A DNA stretch of 64,000 nt from Flavimaribacter sp039888615 (GCA_039888615.1 JBDQQS010000023.1), one strand, 5' to 3'. Positions 34,982 through 43,520 are shown, numbered from the stretch's first letter. The notes: generated from the sequence alone by a model not told the origin. Numbers and translations: made by a program.

Positions 34982-36661
34982 ATGCATATCATCAAGATCG
35001 ACCCGCGCGCGCTCAAGGACAATCCCGACGACGCCCGCAAATCTAAATCCACGCCGCAGGGCGATGCGCTGCTGGCCGCGACCATCAAGGCCGTCGGTAT
35101 CATCCAGCCGCCCGTCGTGTCTCCCGAGGCCGATGGCGGCAACGGCTTCATCATCCAGGCCGGTCATCGCCGCACCAGGGGCGCGATCGCGGTCGAGCTC
35201 GAGGAGATCGAGGTCATTGTGACCGATGCGGCCGAGGATGGCGGCGCCATGCGCTCCATGGTCGAGAACATCGCCCGCGAACCGCTCAACCCGGTCGATC
35301 AGTGGCGCGCGATCGAGCGGCTTGTCGCGCTCGGCTGGACCGAGGAAGGCATCGCCGCGGCGCTGTCGCTTTCGGTGCGCCAGATCAAGAAGCTCCGGCT
35401 TCTCGCCAATGTGCTTCCGGCCATGCTGGACCAGATGGCGAAGGGCGACATGCCGGACGAGCGGCAGCTCAGGACCATCGCCGCCGCCTCGATCGCCGAC
35501 CAGAAAGAAGTCTGGAAGGCCCACAAGCCAAAGAAGAACGAGACCACGACCTGGTGGTCGGTCGCCAACGGCCTCTCGAAGACCCGCATGTATGCGCGCG
35601 ACGCCAGTTTCGACGACGAGCTGGCACAAGCCTACGGCATCGCCTGGGTCGAGGACCTCTTCGCACCGGCCGACGAGGACAGCCGTTACACCACCGATGT
35701 CGAGGCCTTCCTCGGTGCCCAGCAGGAGTGGATGAGCAACAACCTGCCCAAGAACGGCCTGATCACCGAGTCCAACAATTGGGGCCAGCCGGAATTGCCC
35801 AAGAAGGCCGAGCGCGTCTACGGCAAGCCGAAGAAGTCCGACCATACGGCGATGTATCTCGACCGTGAGGGCAAGGTGCAATCGGTCGTCTACCGGATGC
35901 CCGAGCCCCAAACAGCGAACGGAATATCGGTGAAAGGCAAGGGTGGCGAGGGCGGCGCCGTCGCGCCGGCGCAGCGCCCGGACGTCACCCAGAAGGGCCA
36001 GGACATGATCGGCGACTTCCGCACCGATGCGCTGCACGAAGCGCTTCAACGCGCACCGATCGAGGATGACACCCTGATGGCGCTGCTCGTCATCGCCTTT
36101 GCCGGTCAAAACGTTCGCGTCGATTCCGGTTCGGGCAATACCGGTTCGTTCCGCAGCCAGATCGCACCCCATGCCGCGGCCCTTGTCGATGAGACCGGTA
36201 ATCTCCCGTTCGACAAGGACACGCTCCGCGTCGCGGTCCGCTCGGTGCTGATCGAGGTGCTGTCGTGCCGCCGCAACATGTCGAACAGCGGCATCGTCTC
36301 GCGGATTGCCGGCGCGGTCGTCGGAGCCGACAGCTTCCTGCCCAACATGGGGAGGGAGGATTTCCTCCTTTGCCTCTCCCGGCAGGCCCTCGAAGGCGCG
36401 TGCGCGGACACTTCGGTTCTGCCCCGCAACAAGGTTCGCGACACCCGCGCCGCGCTCGTCGAGCATTTCCAGGAGGAGCGCTTCGTCCACGGGGCGGCGC
36501 TGTTCGCGCCGGACGCGAACGAACTCGCCGACTGGAAGGCCAGTAACGAAATCGTCGATGACGAGGAGGCCGGGGATGCCGACGGCTCCGTCGAGGACCC
36601 GGAGGAGGGCGACATCGACCCGGATGCCGTCTCCGAGGGTTTCCGCGAAGCCGCCGAATAG
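34982..36661 (+). CDS. ParB/RepB-type nuclease-like DNA-binding protein
   Basis: A 559-residue protein from the ATG at 34982. The ParB N-terminal fold is visible: a 'LKDNPDDARKSK' start, IQPPVVSPE and IQAGHRRTRGAIAV (GHRR motif, about residue 59), then MVENIAREPLNPVDQWRAIERLV and a helix-turn-helix WTEEGIAAALSLSVRQIKKL. The C-terminal 350 residues are specific to this plasmid family and end in a very acidic tail (EEAGDADGSVEDPEEGDIDPD). No ParA gene is adjacent, so a role in transfer or gene regulation is more likely than partition. A strong hairpin terminator follows at 36690. Confidence 0.78.
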   Translation: MHIIKIDPRALKDNPDDARKSKSTPQGDALLAATIKAVGIIQPPVVSPEADGGNGFIIQAGHRRTRGAIAVELEEIEVIVTDAAEDGGAMRSMVENIAREPLNPVDQWRAIERLVALGWTEEGIAAALSLSVRQIKKLRLLANVLPAMLDQMAKGDMPDERQLRTIAAASIADQKEVWKAHKPKKNETTTWWSVANGLSKTRMYARDASFDDELAQAYGIAWVEDLFAPADEDSRYTTDVEAFLGAQQEWMSNNLPKNGLITESNNWGQPELPKKAERVYGKPKKSDHTAMYLDREGKVQSVVYRMPEPQTANGISVKGKGGEGGAVAPAQRPDVTQKGQDMIGDFRTDALHEALQRAPIEDDTLMALLVIAFAGQNVRVDSGSGNTGSFRSQIAPHAAALVDETGNLPFDKDTLRVAVRSVLIEVLSCRRNMSNSGIVSRIAGAVVGADSFLPNMGREDFLLCLSRQALEGACADTSVLPRNKVRDTRAALVEHFQEERFVHGAALFAPDANELADWKASNEIVDDEEAGDADGSVEDPEEGDIDPDAVSEGFREAAE

Positions 36662-36689
36662 CGACCTCTTCCCTTCCGAATGCACATCA

Positions 36690-36717
36690 CGCCGCCGGCA
36701 TCGTCCGGCGGCGTTTT
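36690..36717 (+). terminator. Rho-independent terminator after the ParB-like gene
   Basis: Stem CGCCGCCGG/CCGGCGGCG (nine perfect pairs) with a six-base loop CATCGT, followed by TTTT. It lies 28 bp after the stop codon. Confidence 0.85.
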
Positions 36718-36747
36718 CGTTCCCACTCTCCAAACAAGGACGACACC

Positions 36748-37209
36748 ATGTCCGCCAAACTCATTTTCGACCATGCGCCGATAGGCGCGATCATCGCCTA
36801 TTCGGACGGCACGCCGCGGCCGCCGGAGCGTCACCGCAGGAAACTTGCCGACTGGCAAAACCGCAACGGGGTCGGGCGGCTGATTTGCAAGCGTGCGGCT
36901 GTCGAGCGGGGCGCCCACACGATCCCCGCTTCCTTCACCCTGCATGAGAGCGATTTCGGGTCCAACGGCACGGTCGTCATGCGGGTCTACAAGACATTCG
37001 TTGTGAACTCACCACGTGACTTCACGGTGCGCGAGTTGCCTGAACCCGGCTCGGTCCTCGTCATGAGCCGGCCGGGCGACCTCGGGGAGCTCGTCCATCT
37101 CGCCGCAAACCGCATCGCCGCCGAAGACTGGCTCACCAGGCACGGCTATCCCGAAGCCGAACTGCAGGATGTCACTTCGCCGGCACCCGATGCAGGGAGG
37201 GCGGCGTGA
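36748..37209 (+). CDS. Conserved plasmid hypothetical protein
   Basis: A 153-residue protein that I do not recognise. It begins MSAKLIFDHAPIGAIIAYSDGTPRPPERHRRKLADW and has a beta-rich central part (VMRVYKTFVVNSPRDFTVRELPEPGSVLVMSRPG). No motif stands out. It lies between the ParB-like gene terminator and a small basic protein gene whose GTG start overlaps this stop (GTGA). An AAGGACG-type ribosome binding site precedes the ATG. Confidence 0.65.
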   Translation: MSAKLIFDHAPIGAIIAYSDGTPRPPERHRRKLADWQNRNGVGRLICKRAAVERGAHTIPASFTLHESDFGSNGTVVMRVYKTFVVNSPRDFTVRELPEPGSVLVMSRPGDLGELVHLAANRIAAEDWLTRHGYPEAELQDVTSPAPDAGRAA

Positions 37210-37553
37210 CTGTCCCCGGGGGAACAAACCAGCTCTCTCGGATGGAAGCAGCGCACCGCCAGACGAAGGCGCATCTCGAACTGATCGAACGCCAGATATC
37301 GGCCAGGGCGGAACGCATGACCACGACAGCCAAGGCGAAGGCCCGAAGACATCCCTGCGGGCGATCGCGCTGGACGCGGTCGGATGAGGCCACATTTCGG
37401 GCCTATGTCGAGCAGCTCAGCTTCGAGCGGCGCGGCGAAATCGATGCCCTCAGTCGTAAGCTCACCCGGCAGGAGCATGCGATCACAGCCGTCAGGGCAA
37501 AGACCATCAGCAACGGGCCGACCAGCAAAGCGGGTGCGCAAGCCGTATTGTGA
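37206..37553 (+). CDS. Small basic coiled-coil hypothetical protein
   Basis: A 115-residue Lys/Arg/Gln-rich protein starting with GTG at 37206 inside the stop of the upstream gene. Two helical stretches (MEAAHRQTKAHLELIERQISARAERM and FRAYVEQLSFERRGEIDALSRKLTRQEHAI) could form a coiled coil. No family is recognised. The coupled start and good codon use support it as real; the function is unknown. Confidence 0.5.
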   Translation: MTVPGGTNQLSRMEAAHRQTKAHLELIERQISARAERMTTTAKAKARRHPCGRSRWTRSDEATFRAYVEQLSFERRGEIDALSRKLTRQEHAITAVRAKTISNGPTSKAGAQAVL

Positions 37554-37909
37554 GAGCGGGAGCATGTGCGGCAGGCCACGGTCATTTCCTTCAAGTTCGG
37601 CGCCGGTGGAATGCCACCCCTGATGGCCCCCCTTCGGTTCTGGTCGCGGTCGTAAACCGGCGGCCGGAGCCTTCAAGGCCGCTGACGCGCCGCGCTGCGG
37701 CCGCCCGGACCATCCTCGCCAAACCGGCCCGCGGGACTGCGCGAGGGCTTGGTAAGCCCTGCTGGCCCGCAGGACAGGTTCGCTCGTCTTGGTCCGCGCG
37801 GACCCTGAAGCCCCCGTCTTTCCGCCGGTTTCTTTTGCCCGCGCCCGAAGGGAGGGCCGGCAGGAGCCGGCTCGAGCCTTCGGTCAAACCGTGAAGGAAA
37901 GGACCTCAC
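37554..37909 (+). other. Long leader before the next plasmid gene
   Basis: 356 bp with no credible gene; both strands have short open frames only because the DNA is GC-rich. It contains a perfect 14-bp palindrome GGTCCGCGCGGACC (37791-37804) that resembles the GC hairpins in other leaders, and ends with GAAGGAAAGGACC before the ATG at 37910. Confidence 0.4.
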
Positions 37910-38497
37910 ATGACCAGCAACGCTCGTTCCTCCCGTCAATCCGGCAAGATCGTCCAGCTCCGCAAGGGCGCTTCCCTCGAAATGGTCCGGCTCGCCTGCC
38001 CCGACAGCGCCCAGGCCTCCCTCATCTCCGAAAGTTTCGGCCTTCCCGTCATCGACACCGACGGCATCCGCGATCTCCACCACAAGATCATCGTCGACAC
38101 GGCCGAATCCCTGAACGAAGGCCTCGGTGACCGGGCCATGCAGATCCACCTACAGCGCATCGTGGGCTCCTATGTCGGCTCCGCCCATGGTGCCGGTCAG
38201 TTCTACTCCCGCGCGGTCTCAGAAGCTCGGGACGCGACTGCGAAGTCCGCCAACGACACCCGCGACGAGGATCTCGACGGTCCGGTCGGGTTCGACAGCA
38301 ATGCCCAACGCAAGCGCGAGTTCGCGGCCGATATGGGCATTCAGGCCCATGCGCTCCGCTGCGCGGCCGAGGGCGTCGTGACCGCATACGAAGAGGTCGT
38401 CGGTGAGGCCTGGAAGCCATTCCAAAGGCAAGTCGAAAATCCTGGCCAGACCGTCGACCGCAAGGCGGCCGAACTCCAGATGGCAGCTCTCGGCTGA
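37910..38497 (+). CDS. Conserved plasmid hypothetical protein
   Basis: A 195-residue protein with no motif that I recognise. It has an N-terminal basic stretch, then VRLACPDSAQASLISESFGLPVIDTDGIRDLHHKIIVDTAESL, and a helical C-terminal half (REFAADMGIQAHALRCAAEGVVTAYEEVVGEAWKPFQRQVEN). AAGGA precedes the ATG. A ten-pair hairpin follows the stop at 38504. It probably belongs to the plasmid maintenance or transfer block. Confidence 0.65.
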   Translation: MTSNARSSRQSGKIVQLRKGASLEMVRLACPDSAQASLISESFGLPVIDTDGIRDLHHKIIVDTAESLNEGLGDRAMQIHLQRIVGSYVGSAHGAGQFYSRAVSEARDATAKSANDTRDEDLDGPVGFDSNAQRKREFAADMGIQAHALRCAAEGVVTAYEEVVGEAWKPFQRQVENPGQTVDRKAAELQMAALG

Positions 38498-38503
38498 GCC
38501 GCT

Positions 38504-38527
38504 CGGGCGGAGCTTCGGCTCCGCCCG
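38504..38527 (+). terminator. Strong UUCG hairpin, probable terminator
   Basis: Perfect ten-base stem CGGGCGGAGC/GCTCCGCCCG closed by TTCG, an especially stable tetraloop, seven bases after the stop at 38497. Only a weak T-rich tail (TTGTTCG) follows, so it may act as a processing or stability stem as well as a terminator. Confidence 0.65.
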
Positions 38528-38605
38528 TTGTTCGACATTTGCCTAACGACTTTGAGCCCCAACCGAACAAAGATGCGTTGCTCGACGGCAGAGATTCGAG
38601 GATAT

Positions 38606-39253
38606 TCAGTCGGCCGGACCAGCAAACAGTATGAGATTTCCGTCTGGGTCCAGAACAATGAAATTTCGAGCACCCCAAGGTTCTTTCTTAAGCTTCTGGT
38701 GAAAACCCACACCGGAGGCTTGGAAATCCAGAAAGAGTTGCTTGATCTCGCTTGCGGTATCGACCGTAATTGAGGCGGAGAGCAAATGTTCGCGTTCTCG
38801 TATATCATCAACAAACACAGGTTCGCAGACTAGCCGAAGCGCGAGCTGCGCTTTGTCACGTCTAACCTGTCCGTAGAACGGTGGATCCCCATAAACGAAG
38901 TCGATTGCAAAGCCGAGGTTGTCCGCAAAAAAGTCACACGACGCATTGATGTCGGAGACGAACAGTTGCGCGGAGGTGGAACTCAGAATGGGGCGAGGTG
39001 CGGTCTGATTACTTTGAGTGGTCATGGCATGGACTCCGGACTTGAGCGCCTGCCATCCCTCGAATCCCAATTGACGTGCGATAAGTTCTTGCGCGTCCAT
39101 TAGCTTGAAGCTGGATTCAAGTATCTGAGTATCGCTGAGGTGATGAAATCGTGGCAAAGCAGCCCGGATATGGGCCGCCACCGGATAGTATCGCTCGCGA
39201 TGCCAGCGCAAATACTGCTTGGCTTGTTTCTTAAGGTTTTCGAGGTTTGGCAT
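38606..39253 (-). CDS. VOC (glyoxalase/bleomycin-resistance) family protein
   Basis: A 215-residue protein. The last 125 residues form a VOC fold (SAQLFVSDINASCDFFADNLGFAIDFVYGDPPFYGQVRRD...NFIVLDPDGNLILFAGPAD). The first 85 are an unrelated helical part (KKQAKQYLRWHRERYYPVAAHIRAALPRFHHLSD...ARQLGFEGWQALKSG), often found fused to VOC domains in soil bacteria. It is less GC-rich than its neighbours and is transcribed against the surrounding genes, so it is probably cargo gained by transfer. The substrate is unknown. Confidence 0.75.
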   Translation of the reverse strand: MPNLENLKKQAKQYLRWHRERYYPVAAHIRAALPRFHHLSDTQILESSFKLMDAQELIARQLGFEGWQALKSGVHAMTTQSNQTAPRPILSSTSAQLFVSDINASCDFFADNLGFAIDFVYGDPPFYGQVRRDKAQLALRLVCEPVFVDDIREREHLLSASITVDTASEIKQLFLDFQASGVGFHQKLKKEPWGARNFIVLDPDGNLILFAGPAD

Positions 39254-39681
39254 AGGCGCTACCTTTGAAGTTCGCAGGCGGGCATTGCCTAGTCGGCCGG
39301 GAGCCGGTGCACCCTACGTAGCGCGCAATATCAGTATCGCAAAATACAAGTGAGATCGTCAAGAACCACACTTTAGTAGCTCTCCGCGATCTTCTGTCGC
39401 GACAGTCCCGATTATAGCTTGATTTTCGCGCCTGAGCGTACCGCGCACCTAGGCGACCAAATCGTCCATAGACGGTCCTCTATCTCGGACGCAGCCCAAC
39501 CCCGCTCTTTCAGAGATGGCATTCCTAGTGCGGCGCGGACTTCCACGATCAACCCATGAAGGGTCCGCTCGCAAGCGGCGGCCGCTTGGCTTTGGCCTGC
39601 GCGGTGATCGCGTCCGCTATGCCGCACACTGACGGAGCCATCAAGAGCGGGATTGGCCCGCTCCAACGATGGAGCCCTCAG
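39254..39681. other. Non-coding or degraded stretch
   Basis: 428 bp without a credible gene. A minus-strand open frame (39412-39714) contains LHGLIVEVRAALGMPSLKERGWAASEIEDRLWTIWSP, which looks protein-like and may be the tail of a decayed gene, but no family was recognised. The composition is mixed rather than uniform. It lies between the VOC cargo gene and a small plasmid gene, a likely site of past insertion. Confidence 0.35.
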
Positions 39682-39867
39682 ATGCAGCACGATCTTTCCC
39701 TCGCCCAGAAACACGCCTGGAACCTCGCCCGCACACTCATGACCCCGATCGTCCTCTTCAAGTCCGACGATGAATACGGCGTCCTTCCCGCCGACGAAGT
39801 CGAAGACGCCGAAATCGTCATCCTCTTCGAATACGACCCATACTCAGGTGGACAGTCGGTCCACTGA
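39682..39867 (+). CDS. Small conserved plasmid protein
   Basis: A 61-residue acidic protein from the ATG at 39682, with GGAG eight bases before it. It reads QHDLSLAQKHAWNLARTLM then FKSDDEYGVLPADEVEDAEIVILFEYDPY. The upstream open frame from 39556 is rejected because of the ribosome binding site and because the N-terminus becomes protein-like only at this Met. Followed by a terminator at 39891. Function unknown. Confidence 0.6.
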   Translation: MQHDLSLAQKHAWNLARTLMTPIVLFKSDDEYGVLPADEVEDAEIVILFEYDPYSGGQSVH

Positions 39868-39890
39868 CCGATCAATCCTCTCACTCCTCG

Positions 39891-39915
39891 AAGGCGGCGC
39901 AATGCGCCGCCTTTT
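39891..39915 (+). terminator. Rho-independent terminator
   Basis: Nine or more paired bases, AAGGCGGCGC with GCGCCGCCTT, a tiny AAT loop, then TTTT. It lies 24 bp after the small plasmid gene. Confidence 0.82.
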
Positions 39916-40145
39916 CCGCTGCGCGGATGCCCCGACCGTGGTCCGTCCCGGACAAGGTCCGGGCGGAGCCGGCAGCAGCGGCAACGGCTTCGCCGTCCTC
40001 CTCTTCGTTCCGGCCCTTCGCCACCCCGCCGCGCTGCGCGCGCCAGGGTCCCGTCTCGGGTGCCGCTCCTGCCTGAAGCCCCGCCGTTTTCGGACCCCGT
40101 GACGGACCGCGATCGGCGCGGTCCTGAAAATCAGGAGGTCTGAAA
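39916..40145 (+). other. Leader with GC hairpin before the ArdC gene
   Basis: No gene. At 40104-40124 the leader has an eight-pair hairpin GGACCGCG/CGCGGTCC around ATCGG, just upstream of the AGGAGG ribosome binding site. A similar hairpin with loop ATGGG precedes the DUF736 gene at 42518. It could be a translation or transcription control element shared by these genes. Confidence 0.5.
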
Positions 40146-41075
40146 ATGAAAAGGAAAGAGAAAAGCCCGCGCATCGATATCTATGCGCGGATCACCGAGA
40201 CGATCGTCGCCGATCTGGAACAAGGCGTCCGGCCCTGGATGAAACCCTGGAGCGCGGGCGGCCTCGAAGGCCGGATCACGCGGCCCCTCCGGCACACCGG
40301 CGAGCCCTATACGGGCATCAATGTGCTCCTCCTCTGGTCGGAGAGCATCGCCCGAGGTTTCGAAGCGCCGCTCTGGATGACCTATCGGCAGGCCAGTCAG
40401 ATCGGAGCCCAGGTGCGCAAAGGCGAAACCGGCGCGACCGTCGTCTATGCCAGCCGCTTCACCAAGACCGAAACGGATTCCCGTGGCGACGAGGTCGAGC
40501 GGGATATCCCGTTTCTCAAGACCTACACCGTCTTCAATTGCGATCAGATCGACGGCCTTCCCGAACACTATTACCATCGTCCGGACAGGATCATCGATCC
40601 GGTGTTGCGGATCGAGCACGCCGACCGCTTCTTCGAGAACACCGGCGCGGTGATCCGCCATGGCGGCACGAAGGCTTTCTTCGCCTCCGCCAGCGACCAC
40701 ATCCAGATGCCACCCTTCGAGAGCTTCCGGGATGCGGAATCGTACGTCGCCGTTCTCAGCCATGAGGCCACCCACTGGACAGCGCCGGCACACCGCGTCG
40801 GACGCGATCTTTCCCGCTATCACAAGGATCGCTCCGAACGTGCCCGCGAAGAACTCATTGCCGAGCTCGGGAGCTGCTTCCTGTGCGCCGATCTCGGCAT
40901 CGTGCCAGAGCTCGAGCCGCGGCCCGATCACGCAAGCTACCTTCACTCGTGGTTGCGTGTCCTCAAAGACGACAAGCGGGCAATCTTCCAAGCGGCGGCG
41001 CACGCGCAACGCGCGGTGACTTACCTTCACGGCCTTCAACCCGCCGAGGTGGTTGAAGAGCGGGAGGCGGCCTGA
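40146..41075 (+). CDS. ardC: ArdC-like anti-restriction protein
   Basis: A 309-residue protein with the ssDNA-binding N-terminal domain (DIYARITETIVADLEQGVRPWMKPW, INVLLLW, QIGAQVRKGETGATVVYAS) and a zincin-like C-terminal domain containing LSHEATHWT (His-Glu-x-x-His) followed by REELIAELGSCFLCADLG. ArdC-type proteins protect a conjugating strand against host restriction by binding single-stranded DNA. AGGAGG is six bases before the ATG. The stop overlaps the next gene start by one base. Confidence 0.9.
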   Translation: MKRKEKSPRIDIYARITETIVADLEQGVRPWMKPWSAGGLEGRITRPLRHTGEPYTGINVLLLWSESIARGFEAPLWMTYRQASQIGAQVRKGETGATVVYASRFTKTETDSRGDEVERDIPFLKTYTVFNCDQIDGLPEHYYHRPDRIIDPVLRIEHADRFFENTGAVIRHGGTKAFFASASDHIQMPPFESFRDAESYVAVLSHEATHWTAPAHRVGRDLSRYHKDRSERAREELIAELGSCFLCADLGIVPELEPRPDHASYLHSWLRVLKDDKRAIFQAAAHAQRAVTYLHGLQPAEVVEEREAA

Positions 41076-41941
41076 TGCTCTCCCTTTCGAATGCAGGTGC
41101 GGTGGGCGACCCGCCCTCCGCAATTCGGCTGCGCGCGCTGTCGCTCGGCGCCGGCGTGCAGTCGACGACGCTCGCCCTGATGGCAGCGCGCGGCGCGGTC
41201 GGGCCCATGCCGGACTGTGCGATTTTTGCCGATACCGGCTGGGAACCGAGAGCCGTATACGAGCATCTCGATTGGCTCATGTCGCCGAACGTGCTGCCGT
41301 TCCCGGTCTTCGTCGTCGGGCCGGGCAACATGCGGGACAATCTACTTGCCGCCGGGCGCGGCGAGCGGTGGGCGTCGATCCCAGCATTCGCCCGGTCGGT
41401 CGACCGGCGCGGCAATGTCTCCATCGGCATGATCCGTCGCCAATGCACGGGCGACTACAAGATCGAGCCGATCCGCCGCAAGGTCCGTGAACTCGTCCAC
41501 CTCACGCGCAAACGCTCGCCAACCTTCGCGGTCGTCGAGCAATGGATCGGGATTTCCTTTGACGAGGTAATCCGCATGAAGCCGAGCCGCGAGGCCTGGC
41601 AGCGCAACCGCTGGCCGCTGATCGAGGAGCGCATGACCCGCCGCGATTGCCTCGCCTGGCTGCGCGAGCGCGGCTATCCCGATCCACCAAAATCCGCCTG
41701 CATCGGATGTCCTTTCCACGACAATTCCCGATGGCGCGCCATGCGCGATCATGATCAAGAGGCCTGGCGCGATGCGATTGATGTCGACCGTGCGATCCGG
41801 ACGGGGATCCGGGGTATTCGTGGCGAGGTCTATCTGCACCGGTCCGGTGTTCCCCTCGAGGAGGCCGATCTCTCGACGCTGGCCGATCACGGCCAGCTCG
41901 ATCTCTGGCCCAATGAATGTGAAGGGATGTGCGGCGTTTGA
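41075..41941 (+). CDS. PP-loop ATPase, PAPS-reductase-like family
   Basis: A 288-residue protein beginning with a PP-loop LSLGAGVQSTTLALMAARG (residues 22-40), followed by CAIFADTGWEPRAVYEHLDWL and later IRRQCTGDYKIEPIRR and CIGCPFHDN. These match the adenine nucleotide alpha-hydrolase/PAPS reductase superfamily. Cys residues near the C-terminus may bind metal. It starts one base inside the ArdC stop. In plasmids of this type the gene is always near ArdC; a role in nucleic-acid modification is possible, but the substrate is unknown. Confidence 0.75.
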   Translation: MLSLSNAGAVGDPPSAIRLRALSLGAGVQSTTLALMAARGAVGPMPDCAIFADTGWEPRAVYEHLDWLMSPNVLPFPVFVVGPGNMRDNLLAAGRGERWASIPAFARSVDRRGNVSIGMIRRQCTGDYKIEPIRRKVRELVHLTRKRSPTFAVVEQWIGISFDEVIRMKPSREAWQRNRWPLIEERMTRRDCLAWLRERGYPDPPKSACIGCPFHDNSRWRAMRDHDQEAWRDAIDVDRAIRTGIRGIRGEVYLHRSGVPLEEADLSTLADHGQLDLWPNECEGMCGV

Positions 41942-42243
41942 TGCCAGGCCGCTTTGGCAGCACGTTCTCGTCATCAGAGTTCGGTGCGATGGCCCGGGAC
42001 GACGGAGCACCTGCGAAACCTGCCTGCCCACAACACGCGGCGCCAAAGCAGAACCGCGGCGACAGGCGCACAGCTTATCAGCCGAAGGCCACATTCGGAC
42101 GGATGCCTGTTCTCTCTTTTCCGGTCGCGCGTTCGGTCACCGAAGATTGGCAGATGGCTGGCCAAGAATGCCTGGATTCCCGATCCGGCAATTGGGCTGC
42201 CTTCGACTGTGTCGAGATCGATCTGCCGATTGTGCGTCCGTGA
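41941..42243 (+). CDS. Small hypothetical protein
   Basis: About 100 residues starting at the ATG overlapping the upstream stop (TGATG at 41939-41943). The sequence is low in recognisable motifs and other frames are also open here because of composition, so it is uncertain. The stop-start overlap is the main support. Confidence 0.35.
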   Translation: MPGRFGSTFSSSEFGAMARDDGAPAKPACPQHAAPKQNRGDRRTAYQPKATFGRMPVLSFPVARSVTEDWQMAGQECLDSRSGNWAAFDCVEIDLPIVRP

Positions 42244-42561
42244 CGGGTGGCGGTGAGCATGTTCGCCACGTCATGGCCTATCCCTTTTTCCGTCGTCTCG
42301 AACGGAGCTCGCCCAACGCGGTCTCGATTTGGCATGTCTGACCGGCAACCGGCTTCGCCTCGCCCGGCTTGTCGCAACGGCGGGCCGGAACTTTCTTCCC
42401 CTGGCGGCTGCGCCGCCATTCCTCGCGATGCAAAAAAGCCCCGGACCGCCGTCCTCCATTTCATTCCGGCCTTTCAGGTGCGCGCCGATCGTTACCGGTC
42501 TCTTCGACAGCCATCGAGGCCGCGATGGGCGCGGCCCGAAACATCGAAAAGGAATAGGACA
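42244..42561 (+). other. Leader with GC hairpin before the DUF736 gene
   Basis: 318 bp with no credible gene. Near its end a seven-pair hairpin GGCCGCG/CGCGGCC with loop ATGGG occupies 42518-42536, followed by AAAAGGAATAGG as ribosome binding site. The hairpin is close in sequence and position to that before ardC. Confidence 0.5.
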
Positions 42562-42882
42562 ATGGCAAACATCGGCACTTTCACCACCACCACCAAGAAC
42601 GGCTTCACCGGTCAGATCAAGACCCTCGCACTCAACGTCAAGGCCCGCTTCGAGCGCGTCGAGAACCCCTCCGACAATGGTCCGCAGTTTCGCATCTTCT
42701 CCGGCGCCGTCGAACTGGGCGCCGCCTGGCAGAAGCAGGTCAAGGGAACCGAACGCGACTATCTCTCGGTCAAGCTGGACGACCCGAGCTTCCCGGCTCC
42801 GATCTACGCCACCCTGGTCGAGGTGGAAGGTGAAGAGGGCATGCAACTGATCTGGTCGCGCCCGAACACCAACCGCGACTGA
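42562..42882 (+). CDS. DUF736 family protein
   Basis: A 106-residue protein from the ATG at 42562, with the typical opening MANIGTFTTTTKNGFTGQIKTLAL and FRIFSGAVELGAAWQKQVKG...DYLSVKLDDPSFPAPIYATLVEVEG. DUF736 is one of the commonest small families on rhizobial conjugative plasmids. The open frame continues upstream to 42247, but the ATG with the ribosome binding site is preferred. Its terminator has been split by an IS3-type element. Confidence 0.88.
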   Translation: MANIGTFTTTTKNGFTGQIKTLALNVKARFERVENPSDNGPQFRIFSGAVELGAAWQKQVKGTERDYLSVKLDDPSFPAPIYATLVEVEGEEGMQLIWSRPNTNRD

Positions 42883-42896
42883 TCTTCCCGAACGAC

Positions 42897-42913
42897 AAGG
42901 GCCTCGCCGCAAG
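42897..42913 (+). terminator. Left half of a terminator split by an IS3-family insertion
   Basis: The arm AAGGGCCTCGCC (42897-42908) and loop GCAA are followed by the IS. The right arm GGCGGGGCC with TTTTT resumes at 44358-44371. Rejoined, they form a 12-pair stem (two G-U) with a GCAA loop. In the present state the hairpin cannot form across the 1.4-kb insertion. Confidence 0.75.
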
Positions 42914-42957
42914 TGAACTGACCCCCGAAAGTTGGACACCAACTTCGGGGGTTTTGC

Positions 42958-43494
42958 ATGACCAGGCACAGCACGTCATTTAAGCATTCTGTTGTTTCCT
43001 GTTATTTGAATGGGGATCTGAGTTTTCGTGATGTCGGTTCGCGGTTCGGGATTGACCATGGGACGGTTCGCAAATGGGTTTCCGTTCATGCCGAGCATGG
43101 CTTGGCGGGTCTGACGAAAAAGTTCAGCCACTACGATGCAGCATTCAAGCTATCGGTGTTGCAGCGAATGTGGAATGATGGTTTGTCCTTTCGGCAGACG
43201 GCCGCGCTTTTCAACATACGCAACGCCAGTAGCGTTTCGGAATGGCAGAGATGTTATGAACGCGGCGGAATCGATGCGCTTGCAGCACGTCGCAAAGGAA
43301 GACGGCGATCGATGCCAGAGCCACCTCTGATACCCGCAAAGACGGATGTGCCTCATGACGATGAGAGCAAAAGCCGTGAAGAGCTGCTGGCGGAGTTGAG
43401 CGAACTGCGCATGGAGAACGCCTACCTAAAAAAATTGGAGGCCTTAACGCAGGCGCGTCAATTGCCGACAGGACGCAAACCGTCCAGGCGTTAA
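42958..43494 (+). CDS. IS3-family transposase OrfA
   Basis: A 178-residue protein with two helix-turn-helix segments: SFRDVGSRFGIDHGTVRKWVSVHAEHGLAGL (residues 21-51) and SFRQTAALFNIRNASSVSEWQRCYERGGIDAL (75-108), followed by a C-terminal leucine-zipper-like helix (SREELLAELSELRMENAYLKKLEAL). It binds the inverted repeats. The run A AAA AAA at 43428-43434, in register with codons CTA AAA AAA, is a classical -1 slippery site that should produce the OrfAB fusion. Confidence 0.88.
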   Translation: MTRHSTSFKHSVVSCYLNGDLSFRDVGSRFGIDHGTVRKWVSVHAEHGLAGLTKKFSHYDAAFKLSVLQRMWNDGLSFRQTAALFNIRNASSVSEWQRCYERGGIDALAARRKGRRRSMPEPPLIPAKTDVPHDDESKSREELLAELSELRMENAYLKKLEALTQARQLPTGRKPSRR

Positions 43495-43520
43495 GGCCGT
43501 TCTATCCGTTTGAAGGGCTG

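Noticed and set aside
34982..36661. ParB-like protein as a plasmid partition system
   Set aside because: No ParA gene or centromere repeats are visible beside it, and a C-terminal domain typical of plasmid accessory ParB-like proteins is present.
34577..36733. A 718-codon open frame antisense to the ParB-like gene
   Set aside because: The sense protein has recognised ParB motifs and a terminator; the antisense product has none.
39412..39714. Possible gene on the minus strand near the VOC gene
   Set aside because: Only part looks protein-like, there is no ribosome binding site and no family was recognised; it overlaps the start of a better-supported plus-strand gene.
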